DNA of 64,000 bases from Mesobacillus campisalis (GTDB taxonomy: Bacteria; Bacillota; Bacilli; Bacillales; Cytobacillaceae). Under the pieces are notes generated by a model. The model did no database searches and was not told the DNA's origin. It saw only the letters and a program-made list of their open reading frames with translations. The position numbers and the translations under genes were made by a program. The first letter of the stretch is position 1. Every line of letters starts with the position of its first letter. The stretch covers positions 109,404 to 173,403 of the forward strand of contig NZ_LAYY01000009.1 in the NCBI RefSeq assembly GCF_000986785.1, written 5' to 3'. Of this stretch, positions 36,781-45,548 are shown piece by piece.

Positions 36781-37893
36781 CTAGCCTTTTTTATAGAATG
36801 GTGTTTTCACCACAACCGCATCGACGGGTTTATTGCGAATTTCCACTTTTAACAGAGTGTCCGCCTTGGAATATTCTGTAGACACGAGCGCCAGGCCCAG
36901 GCTCTTCTTTAAAGACGGAGAGTGGGTGCCGGATGTGACGAAGCCAACTTCCTCGCCGTCTGCTGAGAATACTTTGTACCCATGACGGGGAATTCCTCTT
37001 CCAGTTACTTCAATCCCGACTATTTTCCGTTTCAGGCCATTTTCCTTTTGTTTGCTAAGTGCATCTTTGCCGATAAAATCATTCTCTTTGTTCGTCTTGA
37101 CGGCAAATCCAATGCCGGCCTCGAGCGGGCTGATTTCTTCGGAAAGTTCCTGGCCATACAAGGCGAGACGCGCTTCAAAGCGGAGTGTATCACGCGCACC
37201 AAGTCCGCATGGCTTCAGGCCGTCTTCCTTGCCTGCTTGCAGAAGCCTCTCCCACAGGGATACTGCCTTTTCGGCTGCCAAATAAAGTTCAAAGCCGTCC
37301 TCACCTGTATAGCCTGTGCGGGATACGAGAACATCTGAAGTCCCGTCGAGCTCAACATCCTGGGCGAACTGGAAAAAACCAATCTGGCTTAAGTCTGTCT
37401 TAGTCAGCCTTTGCAAGACACGTTCTGCCTTTGGACCTTGGATCGCAAGCTGTGCCATGTCGTTGGAGATATTTTGAAGTGTCACATCTCCGCTTGCCTG
37501 TTTCTTCATCCATTCAAAATCTTTTTCCGTGTTTGCAGCATTGATGACAAGCAGATATTTTTCCTCGGCCAGTTTATAGACAAGCAAATCATCTATGGTT
37601 CCGCCGTCCGGGTAACACATTGCCGTATATTGCGCCTGGTTGATCCCAACCTTGGTTACATCATTCGTCAGAAGGTAATTGAGATAGCTCTCCGCATCTT
37701 TTCCTTCAACGAGGACCTCCCCCATATGGGATACATCGAAGAGCCCCGCGTCCTTCCGCACCGCCTCATGCTCTTCCAAAATGCCCGAAAACTGTACCGG
37801 AAGTTCCCAGCCGCCAAAATCAATCACCTTGGCTTCTGATTTTTTATAGGTTTCAAACAGTGGTGTTCGCTTTAATCCTGTTTGTGTGTTCAA
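36781..37893 (-). CDS. gcvT: Aminomethyltransferase (glycine cleavage T protein)
   Basis: A 370-residue T-protein moving the aminomethyl carbon from GcvH to [27 protein letters not shown] and [14 protein letters not shown] are family motifs. The start is TTG at 37893 with AGAGG eight bases upstream; a GTG three codons earlier overlaps that site. It is second in the operon, 68 bases after glyA. Confidence 0.94.
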   Translation of the reverse strand: MNTQTGLKRTPLFETYKKSEAKVIDFGGWELPVQFSGILEEHEAVRKDAGLFDVSHMGEVLVEGKDAESYLNYLLTNDVTKVGINQAQYTAMCYPDGGTIDDLLVYKLAEEKYLLVINAANTEKDFEWMKKQASGDVTLQNISNDMAQLAIQGPKAERVLQRLTKTDLSQIGFFQFAQDVELDGTSDVLVSRTGYTGEDGFELYLAAEKAVSLWERLLQAGKEDGLKPCGLGARDTLRFEARLALYGQELSEEISPLEAGIGFAVKTNKENDFIGKDALSKQKENGLKRKIVGIEVTGRGIPRHGYKVFSADGEEVGFVTSGTHSPSLKKSLGLALVSTEYSKADTLLKVEIRNKPVDAVVVKTPFYKKG

Positions 37894-37961
37894 TTCTTTC
37901 ACCTCTTATTTAATATCGAACTGATTCTTCCTATGGGCTGGCCATTGGCTAAAGGCGTTTT

Positions 37962-39212
37962 CTAAACAGTAACAGCCTGCTTGAATAGCGGAAACGTACC
38001 ACAGATTTCTTTAGTCGTTTCTTTTGCTTTTTCAATCACGCCATTGTCTCCATTGCTCTTTAAAACAGCCGCAATGGTCTCCCCGATTTTCACCATCTCA
38101 TCCTGCCTCATGCCCCTTGTGGTCAAAGCCGCCGTTCCCATCCGGATGCCGCTGGTGACAAATGGGCTTTGAGGATCGTATGGAATCGTGTTTTTATTGA
38201 CGGTTATACCCGCTTCTTCCAGCAGCTTTTCTGCTGCTTTTCCTGTCAGGTTCCATGGACGAAGGTCCAAAAGGACAATATGGTTGTCAGTGCCACCTGA
38301 AACGAGCGTTGCCCCCTCTTTCTTTAGCGCTTCGCCTAGAGCCGCCGCATTGGCAATGACTTGCTGCCCATACTCTTTAAAACTCGGCTGAAGAGCTTCA
38401 CGGAAGGCTACCGCCTTGGCCGCGATGATATGCATCAATGGTCCGCCCTGAATTCCCGGGAATATCGCTTTGTTGATGGCTTTTATCATTTCTTCATCAT
38501 TGGTTAAGACGACTCCGCCGCGCGGCCCTCTCAGCGTTTTATGGGTTGTGCTTGTCACGACGTCCGCATATGGAATTGGTGATGGATGGAGACCAGCAGC
38601 AACAAGTCCGGCAATATGCGCCATATCGACCATGAATTTGGCTCCCACTTGATCGGCAATTTCTCTGAATCTCGCAAAATCAATCGTTCTAGGGTAGGCG
38701 CTTGCGCCAGCAATAATCAATTTGGGTTTCTCTTTTACCGCAATAGCTTCAAGTTCATCGTAATCAATCAATTGGGTGTCTTCCCTCACACCATAGGAGA
38801 TGATCTCAAACCATTTGCCTGAAATGCTGACAGGACTTCCATGTGTCAAGTGGCCGCCGTGCGAAAGGTTCATTCCCATCACTTTATCACCCGGCTGGAG
38901 CAAAGCATAAAAAACGGCTAGGTTTGCCTGGGCACCCGAGTGTGGCTGAACATTGGCATACTTGGCGCCAAATAGCTTCGTTAAACGCTCAATCGCTATT
39001 GTTTCGGCCACATCCACATACTCGCACCCGCCATAATAGCGCCTTCCTGGATACCCTTCGGCATATTTATTGGTCATCACGCTTCCCATTGCTTCCAGCA
39101 CGTCTTCGCTTACGAAGTTTTCGGACGCAATCAGTTCTAGTGTTTGATGCTGGCGCTTCCTCTCTTTTTCAATAGACTCAAAGATGATGGAATCATTTTG
39201 CTGCAAACCCAT
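37962..39212 (-). CDS. glyA: Serine hydroxymethyltransferase
   Basis: A 416-residue PLP enzyme converting glycine plus methylene-THF to serine. The PLP Lys lies in [12 protein letters not shown], and [10 protein letters not shown] and [13 protein letters not shown] are hallmark segments. Start ATG at 39212 (MGLQQND) with GGAGGAG upstream; the frame stays open through the riboswitch but is not translated there. First gene of glyA-gcvTH-PA-PB-lipA-HesB. Being under a glycine riboswitch next to the cleavage genes suggests a catabolic SHMT that pairs with the serine dehydratase operon. Confidence 0.95.
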   Translation of the reverse strand: MGLQQNDSIIFESIEKERKRQHQTLELIASENFVSEDVLEAMGSVMTNKYAEGYPGRRYYGGCEYVDVAETIAIERLTKLFGAKYANVQPHSGAQANLAVFYALLQPGDKVMGMNLSHGGHLTHGSPVSISGKWFEIISYGVREDTQLIDYDELEAIAVKEKPKLIIAGASAYPRTIDFARFREIADQVGAKFMVDMAHIAGLVAAGLHPSPIPYADVVTSTTHKTLRGPRGGVVLTNDEEMIKAINKAIFPGIQGGPLMHIIAAKAVAFREALQPSFKEYGQQVIANAAALGEALKKEGATLVSGGTDNHIVLLDLRPWNLTGKAAEKLLEEAGITVNKNTIPYDPQSPFVTSGIRMGTAALTTRGMRQDEMVKIGETIAAVLKSNGDNGVIEKAKETTKEICGTFPLFKQAVTV

Positions 39213-39318
39213 TTTTACTCCTCCTTCAAATTTAGTAAGAAACATTAGCAGGAAGCCTCGGCAATAGTCCAGATATAATTTTTCCGCTTCCTCGAACGGA
39301 CGTTTCCTTTTTCCGCAC

Positions 39319-39562
39319 AAAAAAGGACAGAAAAGGGAAGCCAAGGCTTTCTCTCCCCTTCTCTGTCCTTTTACCTGAGAGTTTAGCTCAACTCGTTCCT
39401 TGAGCCTTCCCCTTTGGTGACGCAGTTAAGACTACGTGCTCTCCAGAGTTGCGTCCAGTTGTGGTTCCATCTACCTGAGAGATTAATTCCAAGGGTATTT
39501 TTGGAACTTGCTCCTTCGGTGGCTTTTTGCTTTGCACTCTCCCACAACCATCATTCGCATTA
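39319..39562 (-). promoter_or_regulatory. Tandem glycine riboswitch of the glyA-gcv operon
   Basis: Minus strand: aptamer 1 with GGGAGAGTGCAAAGC, CCACCGAAGGAGCAA and CTCTCAGGTAGA, aptamer 2 with TGGAGAG, GTCACCAAAGGGG and CTCTCAGG, ending in a terminator (39319-39372) with stem GGACAGAGAAGGGG / CCCTTTTCTGTCC. It is nearly identical to the lpdA riboswitch, including the platform. Confidence 0.93.
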
Positions 39563-39581
39563 TTTAATTTTTATTATTTTT

Positions 39582-39643
39582 AGAATAATCTGTTAAAGAA
39601 AGAATGTCAACCTTTTTGGAAACTCACTTTTAAAACGCTTACA
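39582..39643 (-). promoter_or_regulatory. glyA-gcv promoter with cre-like site
   Basis: Minus-strand TTGACA (39605-39610), 17-base spacer, TATTCT (39582-39587). TGTAAGCGTTTTAA (39630-39643), one base off the cre consensus, lies 20 bases upstream of the -35. Confidence 0.7.
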
Positions 39644-39667
39644 TGTTTGGTCTGAAAAAAAGATGTC

Positions 39668-41062
39668 TCAGGCGTTCTCTTCTACCAGTGTTTTCTTTTT
39701 TTCCTGATCTGTCTCTGCCCCATTTGCTTTACGTGTCTTATAAATTAAAGTCAGCATAATGAACCATGCAGGAGTTACGAATAAGGCGATCCGGGTGTCT
39801 TCTGCGATGCCAAGCACGACGAGAACAAAAGCCAGGAAAGCGAGAATCAGGTAATTTGCGAATGGATAAAGAGGCATCTTAAATTTATTCACTTTTGCCA
39901 AATCAGGTCTTGTTTTCCGGTATTTCAAATGACTGATCACCGTTATTCCCCAAATAAAAATGAAACATACGGTAGAGATACTGGTAATTAGCGTGAATAC
40001 GCCTTCTGGCATCACATAATTCAGTACAACGGAGATAAAAATGACGGCCGTTGAAAAAAACAGCGCATTAGAAGGTACCTTGCGCTTATTCAGTTTTGCA
40101 AATTTGTGTGGTGCATTGTTCTCTTTACCAAGGGAATAGGCCATCCGGCTTGTACTAAAAATCGCGCTGTTACATGCTGACGCTGCGGATGTAAGAACGA
40201 CAAAATTAACAATTCCTGCCGCAGCAGCAATCCCAACGGTTACAAAGACCTGGACGAAGGGACTTGCCGCAGGGTTGACGGCGGTCCATGGATAGACACT
40301 CATAATGACAAAAAGAGCACCAATGTAGAAAATCAAAATCCGGATTGGAATGCTATTGATTGCTTTCGGAATCACTTTTTCAGGGTTCTCTGTTTCACCG
40401 GCCGTCAGTCCTACAAGCTCAATGCCCACAAACGCAAATACGACCATCTGGAATGAGAGAATAAAACCGAATGTTCCATTTGGAAACATGCCCCCGTGAC
40501 CCCATATATTTGTGAAGCTGGCAGCGCCCGCATCGGTGGAAAAACCTTTAAAAATCATAAAACCGCCTATCACGATTAGAGCCAAAATGGCAATGACTTT
40601 AATTAAGGCGAACCAAAACTCCATTTCCCCAAAAATCTTGACGGTTGCAAGGTTCATGAACAGCAAAACAACGAGCGCGATTAATCCGGGCATCCATTGC
40701 GGCACACCAGGAAACCAGTACTGGGTATATAGACCCACCGCCGTTAAGTCAGCCATTGCGATGGAAATCCAGCAAAACCAATAGGTCCATCCAGTGACAA
40801 AAGCGGCCATATCGCCGAGATAGTCTCTTACAAAGTCAACAAAAGAATGATAGTTTAAATTACTGATAAGCAGTTCCCCGAGTGCACGCATGATTAAAAA
40901 GCAAATGACACCTGTGATCAAGTAAGCGAATAAAATGGATGGTCCTGCTAAGTGAATCGATTTTCCTGCCCCAAGAAATAACCCTGTACCAATTGCTCCC
41001 CCAATCGCTATTAATTGTACGTGTCGGTTTTTCAAACCTCTTTCCAGCTTCTGTTCCTGCAT
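39668..41062 (-). CDS. Amino-acid permease, CycA/AapA-like (glycine/alanine/serine)
   Basis: A 464-residue APC-superfamily permease with 12 membrane segments. The N-terminal signature IAIGGAIGTGLFLGAGKSI and the GETENPEKVIPKA loop are typical of the CycA/AapA branch, which carries glycine, D-serine and D- or L-alanine with protons. Start ATG at 41062 (MQEQKLERG) after GAGAGGGG. It is preceded by its own tandem glycine riboswitch, which is strong evidence that glycine is a physiological substrate. Direction (uptake versus export when glycine floods the cell) cannot be told from sequence. Confidence 0.88.
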   Translation of the reverse strand: MQEQKLERGLKNRHVQLIAIGGAIGTGLFLGAGKSIHLAGPSILFAYLITGVICFLIMRALGELLISNLNYHSFVDFVRDYLGDMAAFVTGWTYWFCWISIAMADLTAVGLYTQYWFPGVPQWMPGLIALVVLLFMNLATVKIFGEMEFWFALIKVIAILALIVIGGFMIFKGFSTDAGAASFTNIWGHGGMFPNGTFGFILSFQMVVFAFVGIELVGLTAGETENPEKVIPKAINSIPIRILIFYIGALFVIMSVYPWTAVNPAASPFVQVFVTVGIAAAAGIVNFVVLTSAASACNSAIFSTSRMAYSLGKENNAPHKFAKLNKRKVPSNALFFSTAVIFISVVLNYVMPEGVFTLITSISTVCFIFIWGITVISHLKYRKTRPDLAKVNKFKMPLYPFANYLILAFLAFVLVVLGIAEDTRIALFVTPAWFIMLTLIYKTRKANGAETDQEKKKTLVEENA

Positions 41063-41171
41063 AAAGTCCCCTCTCTCTGCAATTAAGATTGTTTTCTTTG
41101 CCGTTGACATTAAATCTGGGTCCACATGTTCATTTAAGCGGTTGTTTTTACCTTAATTCATGAACACAAGC

Positions 41172-41398
41172 AAAAAAGGACAGAGAGAAGGCTATGATAC
41201 CCTTCTCTCTGTCCTTTTACCTGAAAGTTTAATCCGCAAAAATAGCGGGTCCCCTTTGGTGGCAATGAATTTGCGCTCTCCAGAGTTGCGTCCTGTATTG
41301 GTTCTTTTACCTGAGAGATTAATTCCAAAGGGTCTTTTTGGAATTTGCTCCTTCGGTGACGACATTTTCGCTCTCTCCCAATACATTCAACCGCACGT
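41172..41398 (-). promoter_or_regulatory. Tandem glycine riboswitch of the permease gene
   Basis: Minus strand: aptamer 1 with GGGAGAGAGCG, GTCACCGAAGGAGCAA and CTCTCAGGTAAAA, aptamer 2 with TGGAGAG, GCCACCAAAGGGG and CTTTCAGG, ending in a terminator (41172-41218) with a near-perfect stem GGACAGAGAGAAGG. More diverged than the other two copies, so not a very recent duplicate. Confidence 0.92.
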
Positions 41399-41408
41399 TA
41401 TTCAATTA

Positions 41409-41454
41409 TTAAACCGCTTACATTTAATATATTCCAAATTATTAGAATAGTAAA
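41409..41454 (-). promoter_or_regulatory. Permease promoter with cre-like site
   Basis: Minus-strand TTTACT (41449-41454), 17-base spacer, TATATT (41426-41431); TGTAAGCGGTTTAA (41409-41422) covers the start of transcription and is one base off the cre consensus, so CcpA could block initiation. Confidence 0.65.
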
Positions 41455-41473
41455 CCTACTATTTTCCCATATT

Positions 41474-41532
41474 GAAGCAAGGGGACGGTTCTCGTGCTCT
41501 ATTCGAAGCACGAGAACCGTCCCCTTGCTTTA
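41474..41532. repeat. Dispersed palindromic repeat, head-to-head pair (copies 7 and 8)
   Basis: AGCAAGGGGACGGTTCTCG and its exact reverse complement face each other across eight bases, forming a stem of more than 20 bases. It abuts the TAA of the MBL hydrolase gene and could act as a terminator for that gene. Confidence 0.85.
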
Positions 41533-42375
41533 TTTCTTTTGGTTTCCATTGACAAAGTTCTGGATGAATTCGAGCTGGTCTTCGCTTGGGTCGGTGCTGC
41601 GCACTTCTTTAAATCTGGCTGCTGCTTTATCAAGGGAAATTTCTTGTCCGACGATTTCGCCAATGCTTGTCAGGTCATCGAGGAAGTTCCACATTTCTTC
41701 GTGTGTTTTTGGGTCCTGATGGCCGAGCACATACCATTCTGTATCATATTTTTTTATCTTTGCTAAAAGCGTCCGAAGATCTTCGAGATCATAGCTCCAT
41801 TCCCCGCTGTAAAAGTCCTGGTACAGGCAATCCGCAACAAACATCACCTTTGCATCTGGAACGTAAATGATTGAGGAATCCTGTGCATGCACCCCGCCGA
41901 CATGCTCGGCCACGCAAGTCACACCGCCCAGATCCAATTCCATTATATCAGTAAAAGTAATATCCGGTACCTTCAGCTTCAAATGATCCCGCGTTGGCAT
42001 CTCACGCTTGATCATATCCCGGCAAAACTCGATCTCCTCGCCAGTCTCCACACGAGCATCCAGTGAAGCATCATCCCATTTCAATGTTTTGAGGTATTGG
42101 AGTTTCTCCTTCGTGTCTTCATGGCTGATTGTTAAAAGATCCATCGTGTTCATGCCAAAAATATGGTCCCAATGCCAATGGGTAATTAGCACAAACTTCA
42201 CCGGAGGAATATCCATTTTTCCCACCAATCCAAGAAAATCCGTGGCGTGTGCAGGAGAATTCCCGGAGTCCACAATGACGCTGTATTCATCGCCGCAAAT
42301 CAGCCCCAATGCGGGACGGTCGGTTTCAGAATAATGCGGCATATAATACACTCTGTCTGCTAGTTTTTTCAGCAT
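41530..42375 (-). CDS. MBL-fold metallo-hydrolase
   Basis: A 281-residue metallo-beta-lactamase-fold hydrolase. The zinc motif HWHWDHIFG is present near residue 63, with later ligands in EHVGGVHAQDS and FVADCLYQD and a closing VLGHQDP. Family members hydrolyse thioesters, lactones or phosphodiesters. AAGGA precedes the ATG. It stands alone between the permease region and the nucleoside hydrolases, and no function can be assigned. Confidence 0.85.
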   Translation of the reverse strand: MLKKLADRVYYMPHYSETDRPALGLICGDEYSVIVDSGNSPAHATDFLGLVGKMDIPPVKFVLITHWHWDHIFGMNTMDLLTISHEDTKEKLQYLKTLKWDDASLDARVETGEEIEFCRDMIKREMPTRDHLKLKVPDITFTDIMELDLGGVTCVAEHVGGVHAQDSSIIYVPDAKVMFVADCLYQDFYSGEWSYDLEDLRTLLAKIKKYDTEWYVLGHQDPKTHEEMWNFLDDLTSIGEIVGQEISLDKAAARFKEVRSTDPSEDQLEFIQNFVNGNQKK

Positions 42376-42415
42376 GCTGATTCCTTCTTTCGAATGAAAT
42401 TTTGCGTCTTGTCTT

Positions 42416-42453
42416 AAAAAGAAGTTCGCCCTTCATCATGACGGGCGAACTTC
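42416..42453 (-). terminator. Terminator of the nucleoside hydrolase genes
   Basis: Eleven-base stem GAAGTTCGCCC / GGGCGAACTTC followed on the minus strand by TTTTT, ten bases after the stop codon. Confidence 0.88.
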
Positions 42454-42462
42454 CCCATTGAA

Positions 42463-43377
42463 TTAAACCACCCGGCTAAGGAAATGCTCCAGAAACCGCT
42501 CTGCATCCACTTCCGTGCAGACGCGAACTTTAGGTTCCCCTTCAGGGTATCCGACGGTCCTCCCCGCCTCTTCTCCTTCTATGGAGACCTTGACACTCAT
42601 GGTTTCCGTCGATACAAAACTAGGATCGATAGCTGCCGCGACTGCAAGGGGGTCATGCAGGGCACAGCCGCCAATATCATGATAGGAAGATTCATAATAA
42701 CTTATGTAAAACTGTGTCATATCCGCAAGGAATCGTGCCATTTCGTTCCCGGCAGCACGCCATTCATCAAGCTTCGATTTTGGCAATAAAGTCTGCATCG
42801 TTACGTCAAGTCCCACAAGGGTGACAGGCAGACCTGAGGACAGGACAAACTCCGCTGCTTCCGGGTCGGCGAATATATTGGCTTCGGCATAGGCATTCAC
42901 GTTCCCAGGCACTTTCACGGCTCCCCCCATCACGACAACCTCTTTTACATGCGGGATGATTTCGGGTGCACTTTTTATCGCCAGCGCCAGGTTGGTCAGC
43001 GGTCCGACGGTAATGATTGTAATTTCATGCGGGCGGTTTTTCACCTGCTGTACCATGAAGTCCGGCGCAAATTGGCTTTCTTCCTTAGCCAATGGCTCCT
43101 GAGTCAGGGTATTGCCCAATCCGTCCTCTCCATGAACATGCTTGGCCGAGCGTGTTTTTATCCTGCCGTTAAACGATTGATCGGCTCCAGCATAGACAGG
43201 AACCTTCTTCCCTGCTTTTTCCAAAACAGCGAGAGTATTGCGCGTGGCTTCTTCTACAGACACGTTGCCAAAGCAGGTCGTAAACGCTAGCAGCTCCAGT
43301 TCCGGCGAGTTTAAGGCATAAGACATCGCCAGGGCATCATCAATTCCCGTATCCACATCGATTATAATTGGCTTCAA
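42463..43377 (-). CDS. Inosine-uridine preferring nucleoside hydrolase (first copy)
   Basis: A 304-residue nucleoside hydrolase that splits ribonucleosides to base and ribose. The calcium site DVDTGIDDALA opens the protein and the loop VMGGAVKVPGN plus NIFADPEAAEFV complete the active site. Start is the TTG at 43377, six bases after GGAGGA; an ATG nine codons upstream has no site. It follows a paralogue on the same strand at 66 bases. Confidence 0.88.
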   Translation of the reverse strand: MKPIIIDVDTGIDDALAMSYALNSPELELLAFTTCFGNVSVEEATRNTLAVLEKAGKKVPVYAGADQSFNGRIKTRSAKHVHGEDGLGNTLTQEPLAKEESQFAPDFMVQQVKNRPHEITIITVGPLTNLALAIKSAPEIIPHVKEVVVMGGAVKVPGNVNAYAEANIFADPEAAEFVLSSGLPVTLVGLDVTMQTLLPKSKLDEWRAAGNEMARFLADMTQFYISYYESSYHDIGGCALHDPLAVAAAIDPSFVSTETMSVKVSIEGEEAGRTVGYPEGEPKVRVCTEVDAERFLEHFLSRVV

Positions 43378-43443
43378 ACCTATTCCTCCATTTCCCTCGT
43401 TCATATAGGATTTTCATTTTTAGTACGTTCATCTTTTCCAAAT

Positions 43444-44373
43444 CTAGTACTGTTCAAGGGCTTCATACATGAGCTTCCAAAAGCCTTCAACGTCAAGTTT
43501 CAGGCCAAACTTGGCGTTCTTTTCCCTGCCTGTTACCCCAAGAAGGTCGACTGCCGTGGTTCCGGCCGTAAATTCGCCTTTTGTTTCGACGGCAATATTG
43601 ACCTCTTTCATCTTGAACAATTCTGGTGCCACACAATAGGCGACCGTGAGCACATCGTGAACAGGTCCCCCTTCCATTCCAAACATTTCCTGATTGGTTT
43701 GGGCAAAGAACTCCAATAGTTCACCGACGATTTTGGCAACTCTGTTGTCAATTTGATTTACCTGGTCAATCACTTCTCTTGTGGCCATCGCCTGATGGGT
43801 AATATCCAGTCCCATGACGGCCAGCGGAATACCGCTGTCAAACACTTTTTTCGCTGCTTCCGGGTCGGCCCAGATATTAAACTCGGCGGTCGGGGTCCAG
43901 TTGCCAAAAGTGCCTCCGCCCATCAGGACAATCTCTTCAATACTTTCCTTGATTTCCGGCGCTTTTGCTAAAGCCAATGCCACATTGGTCAATGGACCTG
44001 TCGGAAGGATGGTAACGCGCTCTTTTGATTCTCTTACCAGCCTTACAATCGTATCAGCGCCATGTTCCCCACTCCAGCTGCGGGATGGTTCAGGCAGCAC
44101 CGGGCCATCTAAACCGGAATCCCCATGAATGCCAGGGGCCGTTTCCCGCACCCGAACAAGCGGCTCGCTGGCCCCCTTTGAAACCATTACATCTGTCAGC
44201 GAAACCAGCTCACAGATTTTCAGGGCATTAATGGTCGTTTTTTCAATCTCGGCATTTCCTGAAACGGTCGTGATGCCCAAAATCTCCAATTCAGGCCGTG
44301 CAGCCGCCAGGATAATCGCGATCGCGTCATCATGACCAGGATCACAATCCATGATGATTTTTCTTTTATTCAT
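43444..44373 (-). CDS. Inosine-uridine preferring nucleoside hydrolase (second copy)
   Basis: A 309-residue relative of the previous gene with DCDPGHDDAIAI as calcium site and LMGGGTFGNWTP, NIWADPEAA as later motifs. Start ATG at 44373 with AGAGGTG before it. The two copies differ clearly along their length, so they are old paralogues that may split pyrimidine and purine nucleosides. They probably form a two-gene operon. Confidence 0.88.
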   Translation of the reverse strand: MNKRKIIMDCDPGHDDAIAIILAAARPELEILGITTVSGNAEIEKTTINALKICELVSLTDVMVSKGASEPLVRVRETAPGIHGDSGLDGPVLPEPSRSWSGEHGADTIVRLVRESKERVTILPTGPLTNVALALAKAPEIKESIEEIVLMGGGTFGNWTPTAEFNIWADPEAAKKVFDSGIPLAVMGLDITHQAMATREVIDQVNQIDNRVAKIVGELLEFFAQTNQEMFGMEGGPVHDVLTVAYCVAPELFKMKEVNIAVETKGEFTAGTTAVDLLGVTGREKNAKFGLKLDVEGFWKLMYEALEQY

Positions 44374-44426
44374 CTTTTTCACCTCTAAGTAATAGCTTTG
44401 AAACCGCGTTCTATTTTTGCGGAATA

Positions 44427-45548
44427 TTAATTCACCGCACCCATTGATTTTATCCTAACGTCTACCGAAACATCAATGTTGGACTCCGCGAATGCTTCAT
44501 CCCAATGCGGCTTCACTTTTTTATATTGTTCATATTGATAGGCTCTTGCATGAATTCCCAGTCCAATTGGGTCGATTTTGTTTGCCTGGAACTTTTTAAC
44601 CATATCCTCCAACCGGTTCTTTAATTCTTTCTCAATCATTTTCTCCAGCTCTTTTTGATTGACACGGCCTGCCGGAAATAAGCGTTCTGCCACATTAACG
44701 GTCATGGCGATCTGATACTTGAAATCAAACTTGCCTTTATTGTAGCTGGTTTTTACATCCGTTTTTACCCGGCTGACATCAAAGCTTATTTGGTTCTTAT
44801 GAAAGATTCCTCCCCCTTCGCCCAGTGAGGTCATTGGAATAGTAAGGGTCAACTCCTGTTTCTTTTCATCCCTGAGAATCAGCAGAAAGGCCGAATTCTG
44901 AGCGTCAATAGTGTCCACATACTTTCCCTTTTTATCAAGCAAAACGACTCCGGTAAATTCAACATCCTTTTCTTTTTTAATTACCGATAACGAAGGGGTC
45001 ATGCCGCTTTCATACATTTGTCTGTGAAGCACTTGGAGCGTGCTGATGACCGCTCTCGTCCTGTCAATGTTTTTATCAATCACTTCTTTTAAATGCAAGG
45101 GCATCTGAGGTTTATCCGGAGGGACATAAAACATGACGTCGGATACAGGCCCATCCACTACCACTACTCGTGTATTAAGGGAAAAGGTTGGATTCCGGTA
45201 TACCGTGTCCAGGACGGGAAACCAATCTTCATGTTCAAGAACACGTTTTCCGATCAGCAGGACCTGGATTTTTGCCGCCGTGACTTCCCCGGTTGCCAGA
45301 GCATCAAAATATTTTCTTGAGTCCCTTACTGTTTCGGCCTTCAGCTGATACGATTCGATGTTTTGCTTCGCATCCTGATTGAACACCGGACTGGACTCGG
45401 AAATGACCAGATTATTTTTTTCATCAAGATCCACTCCAAGGATCAGGGAAATCGTCAAATCCTCCAGGGGAACATGGCTTCCGCAGCCTGTAAGCATGGC
45501 GGCCAGAAAAACGAACAAGCTTGCTTGAACTAGACGACTCTGTCTCAT
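44427..45548 (-). CDS. Spore germination protein, Ger(x)C family lipoprotein
   Basis: A 373-residue C subunit of a GerA-type nutrient receptor. A lipoprotein signal ends at LTGCGSH, placing it on the outer face of the spore inner membrane. The GerAC domain follows (TISLILGVDLDEKN, then LEKMIEKELKNRLEDM near the end). Its ATG overlaps the stop of the B-subunit gene (TAATG), so translation is coupled. Confidence 0.92.
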   Translation of the reverse strand: MRQSRLVQASLFVFLAAMLTGCGSHVPLEDLTISLILGVDLDEKNNLVISESSPVFNQDAKQNIESYQLKAETVRDSRKYFDALATGEVTAAKIQVLLIGKRVLEHEDWFPVLDTVYRNPTFSLNTRVVVVDGPVSDVMFYVPPDKPQMPLHLKEVIDKNIDRTRAVISTLQVLHRQMYESGMTPSLSVIKKEKDVEFTGVVLLDKKGKYVDTIDAQNSAFLLILRDEKKQELTLTIPMTSLGEGGGIFHKNQISFDVSRVKTDVKTSYNKGKFDFKYQIAMTVNVAERLFPAGRVNQKELEKMIEKELKNRLEDMVKKFQANKIDPIGLGIHARAYQYEQYKKVKPHWDEAFAESNIDVSVDVRIKSMGAVN

